From: Proteobacteria bacterium HN_bin10
Lineage (GTDB): Bacteria > Pseudomonadota > Alphaproteobacteria > Caulobacterales > Aquidulcibacteraceae
DNA length: 55,768 bases
Reading direction: 5' to 3'
NCBI GenBank assembly: GCA_002083515.1
Contig: LWDN01000041.1
Coordinates: 40,965 to 96,732, forward strand
The position numbers were made by a program, and so were the translations under genes. Below are positions 34,810 through 43,236 of the stretch, piece after piece (within the stretch, counting starts at the first letter, position 1; each line of letters starts with the position of its first letter). The notes under the pieces are model-generated. The model was not told the origin of the DNA. It searched no databases and saw nothing but the letters and a program-made list of their open reading frames with translations.

Positions 34810-35184
34810 ATGGACGCCAATGCCAATGTCGAAACCGTAAGAGCGTTCATCGGCGCCTGGTCGCGCCTCGATGTCGATGAACTCGTGGCTTACTTTGCGC
34901 CCGAGGGCGTCTATCACAACATGCCCTTGGCGCCGGTGGCGGGACACGAGCGCCTTCGATTATTCATCGCTGCGTTCCTCAAGAATTGGACCGCGACCCA
35001 ATGGGACATCCTCAATATCGCCGCGGCCGGCGATGTCGTCTTCGCTGAGCGGATCGACCGCACCATGGTGGGCGACAAGGCCGTCGAACTTCCCTGCTGC
35101 GGCGTGTTTGAGCTAAGGAACGGCAAGATCGCCGTTTGGCGCGACTATTTCGACATGGCCACCTATACGCGGGCGGTCGGATGA
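34810..35184 (+). CDS. Limonene-1,2-epoxide hydrolase-like protein
   Basis: 124 aa with the NTF2/SnoaL cone fold of limonene-epoxide hydrolases. VRAFIGAWSRLDVDELVAYF and YHNMPLAPVAG form the N-terminal half. FAERIDR supplies the Arg and Asp, and WRDYFDMATY the second Asp, matching the Asp-Arg-Asp catalytic set of the family. It probably opens an epoxide or is a related lyase or isomerase in the cytoplasm. It follows the MarR gene and may detoxify the ligand sensed by it. Confidence 0.78.
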   Translation: MDANANVETVRAFIGAWSRLDVDELVAYFAPEGVYHNMPLAPVAGHERLRLFIAAFLKNWTATQWDILNIAAAGDVVFAERIDRTMVGDKAVELPCCGVFELRNGKIAVWRDYFDMATYTRAVG

Positions 35185-35224
35185 AGAACGACTTGGCATT
35201 GTCGGCGTGTGGCGTTGTCCTGAC

Positions 35225-35443
35225 ATGACGCAGTCCAAGCGGCGCCGGCAAGTGGAGGCTGCCCTGATTGACGCGGCGCGCGAACTCGCACCCTCCGGCA
35301 AATATTCGTACGAGGAGCTTGTCGCAAGACTCGGCGGCGCCGGGTTCGCTGGTGGAGAGGATTTCTTACGTCGCCCGCATTTGGCGGATGCGTTGCGGCG
35401 CCTATGCGACGCCGCGCGGCGCAAGGCTGCAGCGCGGGATTAG
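35225..35443 (+). CDS. Small hypothetical protein, uncertain
   Basis: 72 aa from an ATG at 35225: basic N-terminus (TQSKRRRQVEAALIDAARELA), then YSYEELVARLGGAGF and LADALRRLCDAARRKAAARD. It is a plausible soluble helical protein 40 bp after the epoxide-hydrolase-like gene, but it has no recognised family and lies near degraded DNA. Confidence 0.35.
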   Translation: MTQSKRRRQVEAALIDAARELAPSGKYSYEELVARLGGAGFAGGEDFLRRPHLADALRRLCDAARRKAAARD

Positions 35444-35828
35444 CTATGAACGCACCGATGGCCAGCCGCTGACGATGGCGGCGGTGGTCGCGCGCGGTGC
35501 CCGACGGCAGCGCGAACAGGCTGTAGTAGGCGCGAATTGCCGGGCCGAACCTCCGCGCTCTGCGCGCGCCCGCGGCGAAGAAGCGCGCCATCGTGTTGCA
35601 CGAGCTCGTGATCGCTGGTGTGACCTCGATGAGGCTGCTAGACTAGTGTTGCAGAGTGCGAACGCCTTCACCGGGCGGCGTGACGCGAAGCAAAGCGCGG
35701 CAGCGCCGCCGGTCGAATTGCCGAGCAGCATTGGACGCTCGATCTCTAAGGCATCAAGCAAGCCGGCGAGGAGCTCGCCATAACGCGCGGCCGAGACGGG
35801 CTTGTGGTCGCGACCCGAGTGGCCTTGA
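35430..35828 (-). pseudogene. Alpha/beta-hydrolase fragment
   Basis: A minus-strand stretch without a start reads GHSGRDHKPVSAARYGELLAGLLDALE, then MLLGNSTGGAAALCFASR with the nucleophile elbow GNSTGG. A frame change near 35590 leads to ARFFAAGARRARRFGPAIRAYYSLF. Together they match the middle of an alpha/beta-hydrolase with both ends lost. The upstream side stops at the IS3 end at 35831, so IS insertion probably broke the gene. Confidence 0.6.
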
Positions 35829-35830
35829 TC

Positions 35831-35990
35831 TGAACCGCGCCGGGAATCTCGAAGGGCTCCGGGATTGAGTCACGCAGCCATAGCCGGTTCCTCTTGGGCT
35901 GCATTGTAGTTGGCCTCGGCTGCCGCCGGCGGGATGTTTCCGGTCGGCTCCAGCAGCCGGCGATTGTTGAACAGTCCACCCATTCCAGCG
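35831..35990 (-). mobile_element. IS3-family remnant: transposase C-terminus and right end
   Basis: The minus strand encodes FNNRRLLEPTGNIPPAAAEANYNAAQEE and stops at 35870, matching the C-terminus of IS3-group OrfB transposases. A frameshift just upstream splits EWVD from the rest. The terminal sequence TGAACCGCGCCGGGAATCTC at 35831 is the outer end. Beyond about 36000 no transposase homology is apparent. A related end relic lies at 20476. Confidence 0.7.
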
Positions 35991-36820
35991 GTCACGAAGC
36001 CGCCGCTCCGCTTTGACACGGAGCGGCGTGCCCGACCGAGCGTACCGCGCCTCCGCGGTGCGGGCGGTTGGCCGTTGCTGTGCGCGGGGCGCGCGCTGGA
36101 CTTGAAGCCAATCACATCCCACGGCGCGTGCGTTTGACGGACGTCAAACGGCGGTGCGGTCGATTGCCGCAACCGACCTGAGCGCCTCCGCGCGCGGGGG
36201 ATGTTTGAGCAGCCTCAAGCCCGCAAGGCGGTCCGCGAAGTTACGTTCATGCTGGGGAGCTTGCGGATAGAATGAGCGACGCCTCGGCCATCTCGCTCTT
36301 GCGCCAGTGCGAGGAAGCGCGTGGCGCCGGCCGCGACTTTCCTACAAGCTGGAGCACAATCCTGAAGCGCCACCCGCTTGTGAACGGCTTGCCTGGGCAT
36401 GAAATTCGCGAACGGGAGGCGCTGATCGTCGTGCATTTGCTGACGGGTCAGAGGCTCGCGTCTGGTAGGCAAGGATTTTTTCTGCTTTAGCGCGTCGGTC
36501 ATGCTGCGCTCCTCTCCAGGCTGAGGCAGCGAGGCTAGCCCGCCGGCAGAACTTGGCGAGGGACGATTACCCGACGGACTCTAGCCATTCTTGGAGGAGC
36601 ATTCAGGTTTCAGACCAGTTCGAATGGCGTCACGCTGAAATGTCCGCTCGTCGCGAGATCAGGCGACGATCGGACGGATCAAGTCCTCTCGGGAAGTCCA
36701 CGCTTGGTCTACCGGACTGGTGCAAAGCGCGCGGCGCGTGGGCGGAAAAACTTCGTCACCCAATGAGCCGAAGGACGCTTTCCAGCGACTTAAGACGTGC
36801 TGACTGAATCGGGGGTGCTC
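35991..36820. other. Decayed intergenic DNA
   Basis: No complete gene is recognised. A short plus-strand frame at 36272-36490 (DFPTSWSTILKRHPLVNGLPG, then ALIVVHLLTGQRL) looks like a remnant of a small conserved hypothetical protein. The rest has no clear coding signal. The ABC transporter promoter must lie near the right end of this stretch. Confidence 0.4.
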
Positions 36821-37672
36821 ATGATCGAGGTGAATGATTTGTCTTTTGCCTACGGCAGTGGGGGCCCGGCGGTAAGCGCACTGACGTTCTCAATCGCCGA
36901 GGGCGAGGTGTTTGGATTTCTTGGGCCCAGCGGCGCTGGGAAGAGCACGACGCAGAAAATACTCATCCGATTGCTCAAGGGCTACCGCGGCGACGTACGA
37001 GTGATGGGGCGTCCGCTAGAGTCGTGGGGTTCGGATTATTTCGAACGCGTCGGCGTCTGTTTCGAACTGCCGAGCAACTATCGCAAACTCACGGCCGTCG
37101 AGAATTTGCGCTTCTTCGCCTCCTTTTTCCAGTCCGACACCCTGGCGCCGGAAGAGGTGCTCGAATGGGTGGGCCTCCGCGCCGATGCCAACAAGCGCGT
37201 CGAGCAATTTTCCAAAGGCATGCAGACGAGGCTCAATCTTGCGCGCGCCTTGATCAACCGCCCTGCACTCTTGTTCCTGGACGAACCGACCGCGGGGCTG
37301 GACCCGGTGAACGCCCGCATCGTGCGCGAGATCATCCGGCGTCAACGCGATCGCGGAGCGGCGGTGTTCCTGACAACCCACGACATGCACGTTGCCGACG
37401 AACTTTGTGATCGTGTGGGATTTCTGGTCAACGGACGCCTCGCGCGCGTCGGCGCGCCGTCAGCCTTGAGGCTGGAGCACAGCGCACGGCGCGTCAGGGT
37501 GCGTGCTGACATTGCCGGTACTATCACCAGCGAAGAGTTTTCGCTGGATAATCTAGCGGCAAACGCGCGCTTCCAGGAGATCATTGCGGGCCACACTATC
37601 GAATCGATCCACTCGCTGGAACCGAGTCTGGAAGATGTCTTTATCCAAGTCACGGGAGAACGACTCACGTGA
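36821..37672 (+). CDS. ABC transporter ATP-binding protein
   Basis: 283 aa from the ATG at 36821. It has the P-loop GPSGAGKST, the signature QFSKGMQTRLNLARAL, Walker B LLFLDEPTAGLDP and the switch TTHDMH. It energises the two ABC-2 permeases that follow (GTGA overlap with the first). The set resembles the mycobacterial three-gene fluoroquinolone-type exporter and other drug/antibiotic exporters. The substrate is unknown. Confidence 0.9.
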   Translation: MIEVNDLSFAYGSGGPAVSALTFSIAEGEVFGFLGPSGAGKSTTQKILIRLLKGYRGDVRVMGRPLESWGSDYFERVGVCFELPSNYRKLTAVENLRFFASFFQSDTLAPEEVLEWVGLRADANKRVEQFSKGMQTRLNLARALINRPALLFLDEPTAGLDPVNARIVREIIRRQRDRGAAVFLTTHDMHVADELCDRVGFLVNGRLARVGAPSALRLEHSARRVRVRADIAGTITSEEFSLDNLAANARFQEIIAGHTIESIHSLEPSLEDVFIQVTGERLT

Positions 37673-38382
37673 GGCCGTTTGTTCATCTCCTTATCAACGA
37701 CATCCGTGTGCTCTATCGAACCGGATACATCTGGGCGAGCATCGCTGTATTCGCGCTGATGCTGCTGGTGGCAGTGCAAGCTTCGCATCTGGATTTTGCC
37801 GGCTACGAAAGATTCGTCGCCGCGATCATCCTGTTCGATGTGGTGCTTTCCCCCGTCATGCTGGTAGGCCTGTTGGTGTTGCTTGAACGCGATGAAGGCG
37901 GGCTCGCCATTCTGAGCGTCAGCCCGGCGCCGCAGCACGCCTACATCGCGGCGCGTGTCTTGGTCGTGAGCCTTATCGCGCTCGCGGAAATGTTCATCCT
38001 GGTGCTCGCTGTCTACGATGGCGTATTGTCGCCGCTTCAACTGGCTTCGGGGCTTGCCGCGGCCGCGTGTATCTCGGCGCTGCTCGGATTCTTGCTCGTT
38101 GGATTCTTCGATAACCTTTACGCGTTCATGCTGCCGATGATCGCTACGATTTTGATGCTTGGGGCGCCGGGGTATGGTGTTCTGCTCGGCATCGATCCTG
38201 CGATGTTGGCTTGGCATCCGACAGCGGGCGCGCTCGCCTTGATTGAAGGCGCGTTCGCAGGGGAAGCGAACTACCGTTTCGCTCAGCCGATCCTAACGAC
38301 GTTGCTCTGGATAGTGATCGGGTCGGTGACAGCGCACTGGGCCGTCCGGCGCATGCAGGCGCAGATAGGAGGCGCGGGATGA
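37669..38382 (+). CDS. ABC-2 type permease, first subunit
   Basis: 237 aa from a GTG overlapping the ATPase stop. Six hydrophobic segments are present, with LLVLLERDEGGLAILSVSPAP between helices 2 and 3, a feature of permeases annotated as fluoroquinolone exporters. It forms the inner-membrane channel with the next gene, with which it overlaps by ATGA. Confidence 0.83.
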   Translation: MRPFVHLLINDIRVLYRTGYIWASIAVFALMLLVAVQASHLDFAGYERFVAAIILFDVVLSPVMLVGLLVLLERDEGGLAILSVSPAPQHAYIAARVLVVSLIALAEMFILVLAVYDGVLSPLQLASGLAAAACISALLGFLLVGFFDNLYAFMLPMIATILMLGAPGYGVLLGIDPAMLAWHPTAGALALIEGAFAGEANYRFAQPILTTLLWIVIGSVTAHWAVRRMQAQIGGAG

Positions 38383-39155
38383 CGGCCACCATGCGGCCAC
38401 GCCGCTCCGCCCTGTTCCTTAGCTTGGTCGCAACCGATCTGCGAAACGTTGTGCGGGACGGTTTGATGGCGACCATCATCATCGCCCCACTGGCTGTCGC
38501 GCTGATTTTTCGCGCCTTTGTCCCGGGGTCCGATCAACTCGCTGCGACGTTGGCGCCCTACCTCGGGAACCTGTTGGCGAGTGACCTCGCGCTCGCCGCG
38601 CCGATGCTGCTCATGAGCTTGCTGATGGCGATAGCGCCGGGCCTTGTCGGCGCGGTCTACGGGCTGTTGCTCGTGGACGAACGTGACCAACGCACGCTTC
38701 AAGTCCTTCGTGTTATGCCAATGCCGTTCGCACACTACATGGCGACGCGCATGATCACACCGCTTGGGCTTTCGGTGGCCATGACGATAGCGGCTTATCC
38801 CATCGCCGACCTGGCGCCGTTGCCGATCGGCGCCGTTGTGATGTTGGCGGTGGTGGGCGCCACGAGCGCGCCGATGGTCTCCCTTGCGATGGCCGCGTTC
38901 GCGCGCGACAAGGTGGCGGCGCTCGCCATTATGCGGGTAGTCAGCAGCGTGCTCGCGTTGCCGGTCCTGGCCTACTTTGCGACACCGCCCATACTTTACT
39001 TGGCGTGGTTTTCGCCGGCCTATTGGCAGATGAAGGCGCTATGGCTCGCCGCCGACGCCGCTCCTTTCGCTCTCACTTTGGGGATGGCGCTGGTGCTCAA
39101 CCTAATCCTGGCTCTGCTCCTTTACGCGCGCTTCGAGCAACGGAGCGGAGCCTAA
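38379..39155 (+). CDS. ABC-2 type permease, second subunit
   Basis: 258 aa with about six hydrophobic segments and the equivalent VYGLLLVDERDQRTLQVLRVMPMP loop seen in the first permease, which suggests ancient duplication of the pair. Overlap with the previous gene makes a heterodimeric exporter likely. Nothing in the sequence identifies the cargo. Confidence 0.83.
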   Translation: MTATMRPRRSALFLSLVATDLRNVVRDGLMATIIIAPLAVALIFRAFVPGSDQLAATLAPYLGNLLASDLALAAPMLLMSLLMAIAPGLVGAVYGLLLVDERDQRTLQVLRVMPMPFAHYMATRMITPLGLSVAMTIAAYPIADLAPLPIGAVVMLAVVGATSAPMVSLAMAAFARDKVAALAIMRVVSSVLALPVLAYFATPPILYLAWFSPAYWQMKALWLAADAAPFALTLGMALVLNLILALLLYARFEQRSGA

Positions 39156-39276
39156 CGAGCTGCACCCGGGGCGGTCTGGTTAAGGTATCGGCAGTACGCG
39201 CCTAGTAGTCTGTAGGTCTTCCTTACCCCTCCGACGGTAGCTTTCCCAGTTGCGAGAAACAGGGACTCTGGAATCC

Positions 39277-39543
39277 ATGATTGTGTTTGTGATCGCCGCC
39301 GCGGGCGCTGCCATCTTTGGCTTCTGCCGTCCGCGAGGCGTACTTCGATATGCCGGGCTCGCTCTGCTCGCGGCTATCGTTTTGCCGTTCGTGCTCGGTT
39401 ACGGGCTTGCCCCCTTCGTCGGCGAAGGCGCCGGCATGGGCATCGCGTTCATCCTCTATGCCTTGTCGGCCATGATCGCGACGCTGGCGGTGTTTAGCGC
39501 GCTGGGCGCGGGGCTCCGCCACGGCTGGAACGCCTTGCGTTAG
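39277..39543 (+). CDS. Small membrane protein, unknown function
   Basis: 88 aa from the ATG at 39277 (an upstream in-frame start at 39250 is possible). Three hydrophobic segments are present (IVFVIAAAGAAIFGFCRP, then LALLAAIVLPFVLGYGLAP, and AFILYALSAMIATLAVFSALGAG). It has no recognised family. It is 120 bp after the ABC permease and convergent with nrsF. Confidence 0.5.
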   Translation: MIVFVIAAAGAAIFGFCRPRGVLRYAGLALLAAIVLPFVLGYGLAPFVGEGAGMGIAFILYALSAMIATLAVFSALGAGLRHGWNALR

Positions 39544-39587
39544 CCAAACCGGCAATGGCTGAATGCGGCTGGCGCACACGCAGCGCC

Positions 39588-40214
39588 TCACCATCTCAGC
39601 GCGCGGCTCGAAAGCAACCCCACGAGCGCGCAGATCGCAATGGATACAGAATACCAAGTGGCGACATAGGGCGCTGAGTCGATCGGGCAGAAAAGCGAGT
39701 AGGGGATCGCGGCAAGTCCGCCAGCCATGGCCCCAAGTGCGGCGCCGGCAAAGGATAGCCGCGTCGGCGCAAATCTCCGCGCGGCGACAAAGAGTGCTGC
39801 GGCGATGGGCAGGCTGATCAGCGGGATGCGGATCAAACAATCGGGCGCGCCCCCGCCAGTCCAGATCACCCAGCGCAGCTCGGATGGCGCTGTCAAAAGC
39901 CCTATCGCGCTGATGGCCGCCGCCGCCGCGAGGAACAATGCCGCTGGCGCCAGCGTTTCGCGGAGGCGCACGTTTGGACGCGTTGCGCGCCACACGAAGG
40001 GCGCGAGCGCAAGGGCGGCGATCAATCCAAACGAGACCTTGAGCAAAGTGGGCGCCCATGCTGTGGCGAGGTCGGGCCGGGAGCCGGCGCTCAACAGAAA
40101 CAAGGCGGACGCCGCGCCGAGGCCAATCGCGGCGCTGGCCGCGAAGGTCCAACTCCACTTCGTTGCCGGCGCCTGTGTTTGCGCCAAGCATGCGATGAAA
40201 TCGTCGGTGTTCAT
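39588..40214 (-). CDS. nrsF: NrsF-like anti-sigma factor (DUF1109)
   Basis: 208 aa with six hydrophobic segments. The family is the membrane anti-sigma factor for SigF in Caulobacter. Two cysteines, C126 (GGAPDCLIRIP) and C176 (YSLFCPIDS), are 50 residues apart, as in Caulobacter NrsF, where the pair at C131/C181 responds to heavy metals. It overlaps the sigma gene by 4 bp. It would hold the sigma factor at the inner membrane until metal or oxidative stress. Confidence 0.88.
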   Translation of the reverse strand: MNTDDFIACLAQTQAPATKWSWTFAASAAIGLGAASALFLLSAGSRPDLATAWAPTLLKVSFGLIAALALAPFVWRATRPNVRLRETLAPAALFLAAAAAISAIGLLTAPSELRWVIWTGGGAPDCLIRIPLISLPIAAALFVAARRFAPTRLSFAGAALGAMAGGLAAIPYSLFCPIDSAPYVATWYSVSIAICALVGLLSSRALRW

Positions 40215-40846
40215 GAGTTCTCACCCCGGCGCATGAGTGCGATCAGCCGCTTGAGGCCGCGGTGCGCATTCACGCGGATGGACATCTCGGATATGCGGCT
40301 CATGGCGGCCGCTTCGCGCGTCGATTGCTCCGCCAACTTTGTCAGGCGAAGGGCCTCGCGCTGTTGCGCGGGTAACTGGCCCAATAAAGCGTCCACGTCG
40401 CGCGCCACATCGCCATCATCGGCGCGCTCGCGCGCAAACAAGCCGGCAACGTCATCAATCGCGACGTGGGCGCGTAAGCCCTCGCGCCGCAGGTGGTCGA
40501 TGAGCTTGTAGCGCGCGATCGCGTAAACCCATGCCGTGAACGGTTGGTCTGCATTGTAGCTGGCGCGCCGTTGGTGGAGTGCAAGAAGCGTATCTTGCAC
40601 GAGATCCTCGGCGTCGGCGGCGCGGCTTGCAAGTCTGGCCGTGAAGAAGGGACGCAAACGCTGCGACAGGCGGCGGAGCAGAATCTCGTAGGCGACGCCG
40701 TCGCCGGCGTGCGCTTGACGCATCAGGCGTTCGATATCCTCAGGAGTAGAGTTGCTCGTCGACAGTGTTCGCCTGCCTATGCAGAGAGGGCGGGTCCGCG
40801 CCTTGGGTTCGCGTCTTGCGGCAAAGTCTGCGCCAGCGTGCGGCAT
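40211..40846 (-). CDS. sigF: ECF sigma factor, SigF-like
   Basis: Up to 211 aa. It has region 2 (FFTARLASRAADAEDLVQDTLLALHQRR, then FTAWVYAIARYKLIDHLRR) and region 4 (LGQLPAQQREALRLTKLAEQSTREAAAMSRISEMSIRVNAHRGL). The annotated ATG lies 5 bp after doxX and lacks a good ribosome-binding site; the true start may be nearer the PEDIERLM segment. It is the fourth gene of an operon of thioredoxin, CcdA, DoxX, SigF and NrsF, and a GTAAC/CGAA promoter precedes that operon. Its likely regulon concerns thiol or metal stress. Confidence 0.85.
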   Translation of the reverse strand: MPHAGADFAARREPKARTRPLCIGRRTLSTSNSTPEDIERLMRQAHAGDGVAYEILLRRLSQRLRPFFTARLASRAADAEDLVQDTLLALHQRRASYNADQPFTAWVYAIARYKLIDHLRREGLRAHVAIDDVAGLFARERADDGDVARDVDALLGQLPAQQREALRLTKLAEQSTREAAAMSRISEMSIRVNAHRGLKRLIALMRRGENS

Positions 40847-40851
40847 TGGCT

Positions 40852-41325
40852 TTACGGCGCGGTTCGCTGCGGCCGCTCCAACCAGACGAGTGTTGCGGAG
40901 GCGGCGAGAAACACCAGCGCCATCGAGAACAACATGCCGCCATCGGTAGGCAACGCCATCGCGTCGATCTCGGCCACACTGCGGCCAGCTTGCAATAACG
41001 CGCCAAGGCGATCCATCTGCGGTATTTGAACGCCGAGGAATGGCGAAAGGTGAAAGCCAATCGCGCTGATGGTGACGATCCCCGCGAGCAGCGCTCCGTA
41101 AAGCCGTGTGCGAGGAATGACCAGCAACAATGCAGCGACCAATTCCGCGACCCCTGTGGCGTAGCGAACATAGGGTTCGAACAGATCAATGCCGGTGCGG
41201 CCGGCGATGATGGCAAAGATCGGATTGGGCTCGGGGCCAATGAATTTCGGCAGGCCGACAAGAAAGACAAGTGCTGCCGCAAAGCCAAGCGCCAGTACCC
41301 ATGAAACAATTCGGACCGGTTTCAT
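40852..41325 (-). CDS. DoxX-family membrane protein
   Basis: 157 aa from the ATG at 41325 with GGAGC upstream. Four hydrophobic segments are present (IVSWVLALGFAAALVFLVGLPKFIG, then VAELVAALLLVIPR, YGALLAGIVTISAIGFHLSPF, and FSMALVFLAASATLVWL). DoxX-like proteins sit in the inner membrane and are often found with thiol-redox genes. It is 11 bp after ccdA and just before sigF. Confidence 0.75.
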   Translation of the reverse strand: MKPVRIVSWVLALGFAAALVFLVGLPKFIGPEPNPIFAIIAGRTGIDLFEPYVRYATGVAELVAALLLVIPRTRLYGALLAGIVTISAIGFHLSPFLGVQIPQMDRLGALLQAGRSVAEIDAMALPTDGGMLFSMALVFLAASATLVWLERPQRTAP

Positions 41326-41336
41326 CGTTTGCTCCG

Positions 41337-42059
41337 TCAGTATCGCGTCGTGAGTTCGGTGAGCCAAGCAGGCGAGGCTTCGACGAGAACAGCCTCGATC
41401 ATCCGATCGAAGCCCGTCACGATGAGGCCGGCGACCAAAATGAGCGCCCACCCCAGAAAGCGTTTGCCAACCTTGCCGATGGCGTTGAGCGCGCCGCGGT
41501 GGCGGCCGATGAGGGCGCGCGCGCCATAGCCAACGCCGGCGAGCGCCGCGCCCGCACCTAGACCGAACGCCGCCATGACGAATGTAACCGCCGCCAGATC
41601 CTCGCCTTGCGCGGCGAGAGCGGACGCAGCGCCCAATGTTGGTCCGACACACGGACTCCACACGAGACCGAGCAAGGCTCCGAGCGCTGTCTGGCCCCAG
41701 AGGCCGTTGCCCTCAAACGCAGCCGTCTTCTCATTGGCCCAGTTGCTGAGCGGCGCCGCCGCGCCCGCGAACGCGACCTCAAACCTCGGCACCACCAGGA
41801 CCGCGCCGACCGCAAGCATAACGAGGCCGCCGGCTAGGCGTAGCGCTTCATTGTCGAGCCCGATGGCAAAGCCGATCGTGGCGACGAAGAGCCCAACAAG
41901 TGAAAACGAGATCGCCAAGCCCGCCGCCAAGGCAAGTGGGCCGAGCCGGTGTTGGGCCGTCGCACTGCTCGCGAGGATGGGCGCGAGCGGCAGCACACAA
42001 GGGGAGAGGATGGTCAGTACGCCGGCGAGTAGCGCCAACGCTGGCGTGAGCGCCGTCAT
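41337..42059 (-). CDS. ccdA: CcdA/DsbD-like transmembrane thiol reductant carrier
   Basis: 240 aa with six or more hydrophobic segments. The paired membrane cysteines are in ILSPCVLPLAP near residue 21 and VWSPCVGPTLG near 138, as in CcdA and the DsbD membrane domain, which pass electrons from cytoplasmic thioredoxin to the periplasm. The adjacent secreted thioredoxin-like protein (ATGA overlap) is its likely partner. A role in thiol repair, rather than cytochrome c maturation, is inferred from the sigma factor in the operon. Confidence 0.85.
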   Translation of the reverse strand: MTALTPALALLAGVLTILSPCVLPLAPILASSATAQHRLGPLALAAGLAISFSLVGLFVATIGFAIGLDNEALRLAGGLVMLAVGAVLVVPRFEVAFAGAAAPLSNWANEKTAAFEGNGLWGQTALGALLGLVWSPCVGPTLGAASALAAQGEDLAAVTFVMAAFGLGAGAALAGVGYGARALIGRHRGALNAIGKVGKRFLGWALILVAGLIVTGFDRMIEAVLVEASPAWLTELTTRY

Positions 42060-42451
42060 GGGACGATAGCCGACCGCATCAAGGATCCGATGCGCTCGGG
42101 GCTGGTGGCCGCGACCAGCCGGTCAGTTTCGCGTGCGCCACGATAGGCGATGAGAGTCGACTGGCGGCGCACATTGAGCGCGCGCCACTCCTCGCGCTGA
42201 TTGTCGTAGTCGATGCGGAAGACGATGAGATTGGCGAACGCGGCGTCGTTTGCGATGGAGCGCACGATCGGAGCCTGGGCGCGGCAGGTCGGGCACCAGG
42301 GCGCGAACACCTCAACCAGAATGGGCCGTCCCTCCGCTTGCGCCTGGAGAAAGGCGGCGCGATCGAAGGCGCGAAATTCGGCGGCGGCGGCCGCGCCGGT
42401 CATAGCCCAGGCGACGGCGACGAGGATAACGGCGCGGCGAATAAAGGTCAT
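42056..42451 (-). CDS. Periplasmic thioredoxin-like protein
   Basis: 131 aa. A signal peptide (IRRAVILVAVAWAMTGAAAAA) is followed by a thioredoxin fold with the active site WCPTC at C53/C56. The QSTLIAYRGARETD region takes the place of the usual cis-Pro loop, and no obvious proline is seen there. It is the first gene of the sigF operon and overlaps ccdA, which would keep it reduced. The promoter lies 51 bp upstream. Confidence 0.82.
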   Translation of the reverse strand: MTFIRRAVILVAVAWAMTGAAAAAEFRAFDRAAFLQAQAEGRPILVEVFAPWCPTCRAQAPIVRSIANDAAFANLIVFRIDYDNQREEWRALNVRRQSTLIAYRGARETDRLVAATSPERIGSLMRSAIVP

Positions 42452-42501
42452 GAAATAAGCTCCTCAGGTCGAAGCGCCGGACAAGGGCGGCTCGCTAGGA
42501 G

Positions 42502-42527
42502 TTCGGACGGGGGCGGACTAATGTTAC
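42502..42527 (-). promoter_or_regulatory. SigF-type ECF promoter
   Basis: On the minus strand GTAACA (42527-42522), 16 bp and CGAA (42505-42502) match the GTAACC-N16-CGAA consensus reported for Caulobacter SigF except for one base of the -35 element. It is positioned to transcribe the thioredoxin-ccdA-doxX-sigF-nrsF operon, which implies autoregulation. Confidence 0.65.
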
Positions 42528-42562
42528 CTTCGCTCCCGCAGATTCCTGGAGAGATTTCGAGC

Positions 42563-42835
42563 ATGCCCCTCGTTGAGCCCTTGCCTCTGGGCGCTGACGC
42601 TGAGGTCGCGGACCTCGCCGCGTTCTTCAACACCACGCTTGGGTTTCCCCCGAACAGCGTCTTGACCATGCAGCGCAGGCCGGAGATCGCTCGCGCCTTC
42701 ATCGCGCTCAACAAGGCCGTGATGGCAAATCAAGGCCGGATCACCAGCGAACAGAAGCGGCTGGTGGCGCTCATCGCCTCCCATGCAGCTGGCTGTCGCT
42801 ATTGCCAAGCGCATACAGCATGCGGCCAATCGTGA
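42563..42835 (+). pseudogene. Truncated CMD / peroxidase-related protein
   Basis: About 90 codons from an ATG with GGAGAG upstream. It reads ADLAAFFNTTLGFPPNSVLTMQRRP, then LVALIASHAAGCRYCQAHTA, the AhpD-like CxxC core of the carboxymuconolactone decarboxylase family. The reading stops right after the core, although relatives extend for a further 80-100 residues. Homology ends near 42820, where an unrelated gene fragment begins on the other strand. Confidence 0.65.
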
Positions 42836-42878
42836 GTTTGCCGGCCCCAACTTGTCCGTAGATGAAGACCAGTTTCAT
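42804..42878 (-). pseudogene. 5' fragment of a P-loop kinase-like gene
   Basis: The minus strand starts MKLVFIYGQVGAGKLTIGR, a Walker A N-terminus known from small AAA/shikimate-kinase-like ATPases, and is cut off after about 20-25 residues at the junction with the truncated CMD gene. Only the P-loop remains. Confidence 0.5.
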
Positions 42879-42938
42879 CGCTGATGAATAGACCGCGCGG
42901 TCAGAGGTGTCATTAGGCTCAGACAGCATCACGAGCAT

Positions 42939-43150
42939 ATGAAATCTAGCAACATGCTCGATCGCTTCAACGAAGAGATCAAACGCCGCACCTAGTGTTG
43001 CGCATCTTCCCCAACATCGCCAGCTGCCTCCGTCGGTGCGGTCTGGCCCGTGGAGACGCACGAAGCCTGGCCCGAAGCCAGCCGCCATCTCAACATGGAC
43101 GACTCAAAGGAGTTCAAGAAAGGCATCCTCCGAAAGGCCGCCCAACAGCC
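42939..43150 (+). mobile_element. IS256-family transposase C-terminal relic
   Basis: Three frame-shifted pieces match the C-terminus of IS256-family transposases: SSNMLDRFNEEIKRRT (stop at 42993-42995), then VLRIFPNIASCLR, then ETHEAWPEASRHLNMDDSKEFKK. No inverted repeats or N-terminal part could be found, so the element is long dead. Confidence 0.65.
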
Positions 43151-43236
43151 ATGTCCGTCAGCCCCATCGGCCAGTTGGCAGAACTTGACGCACGACCTTG
43201 ATCCACAGCCCATGGCGGCCGAGCGAGAAGTGCAGA

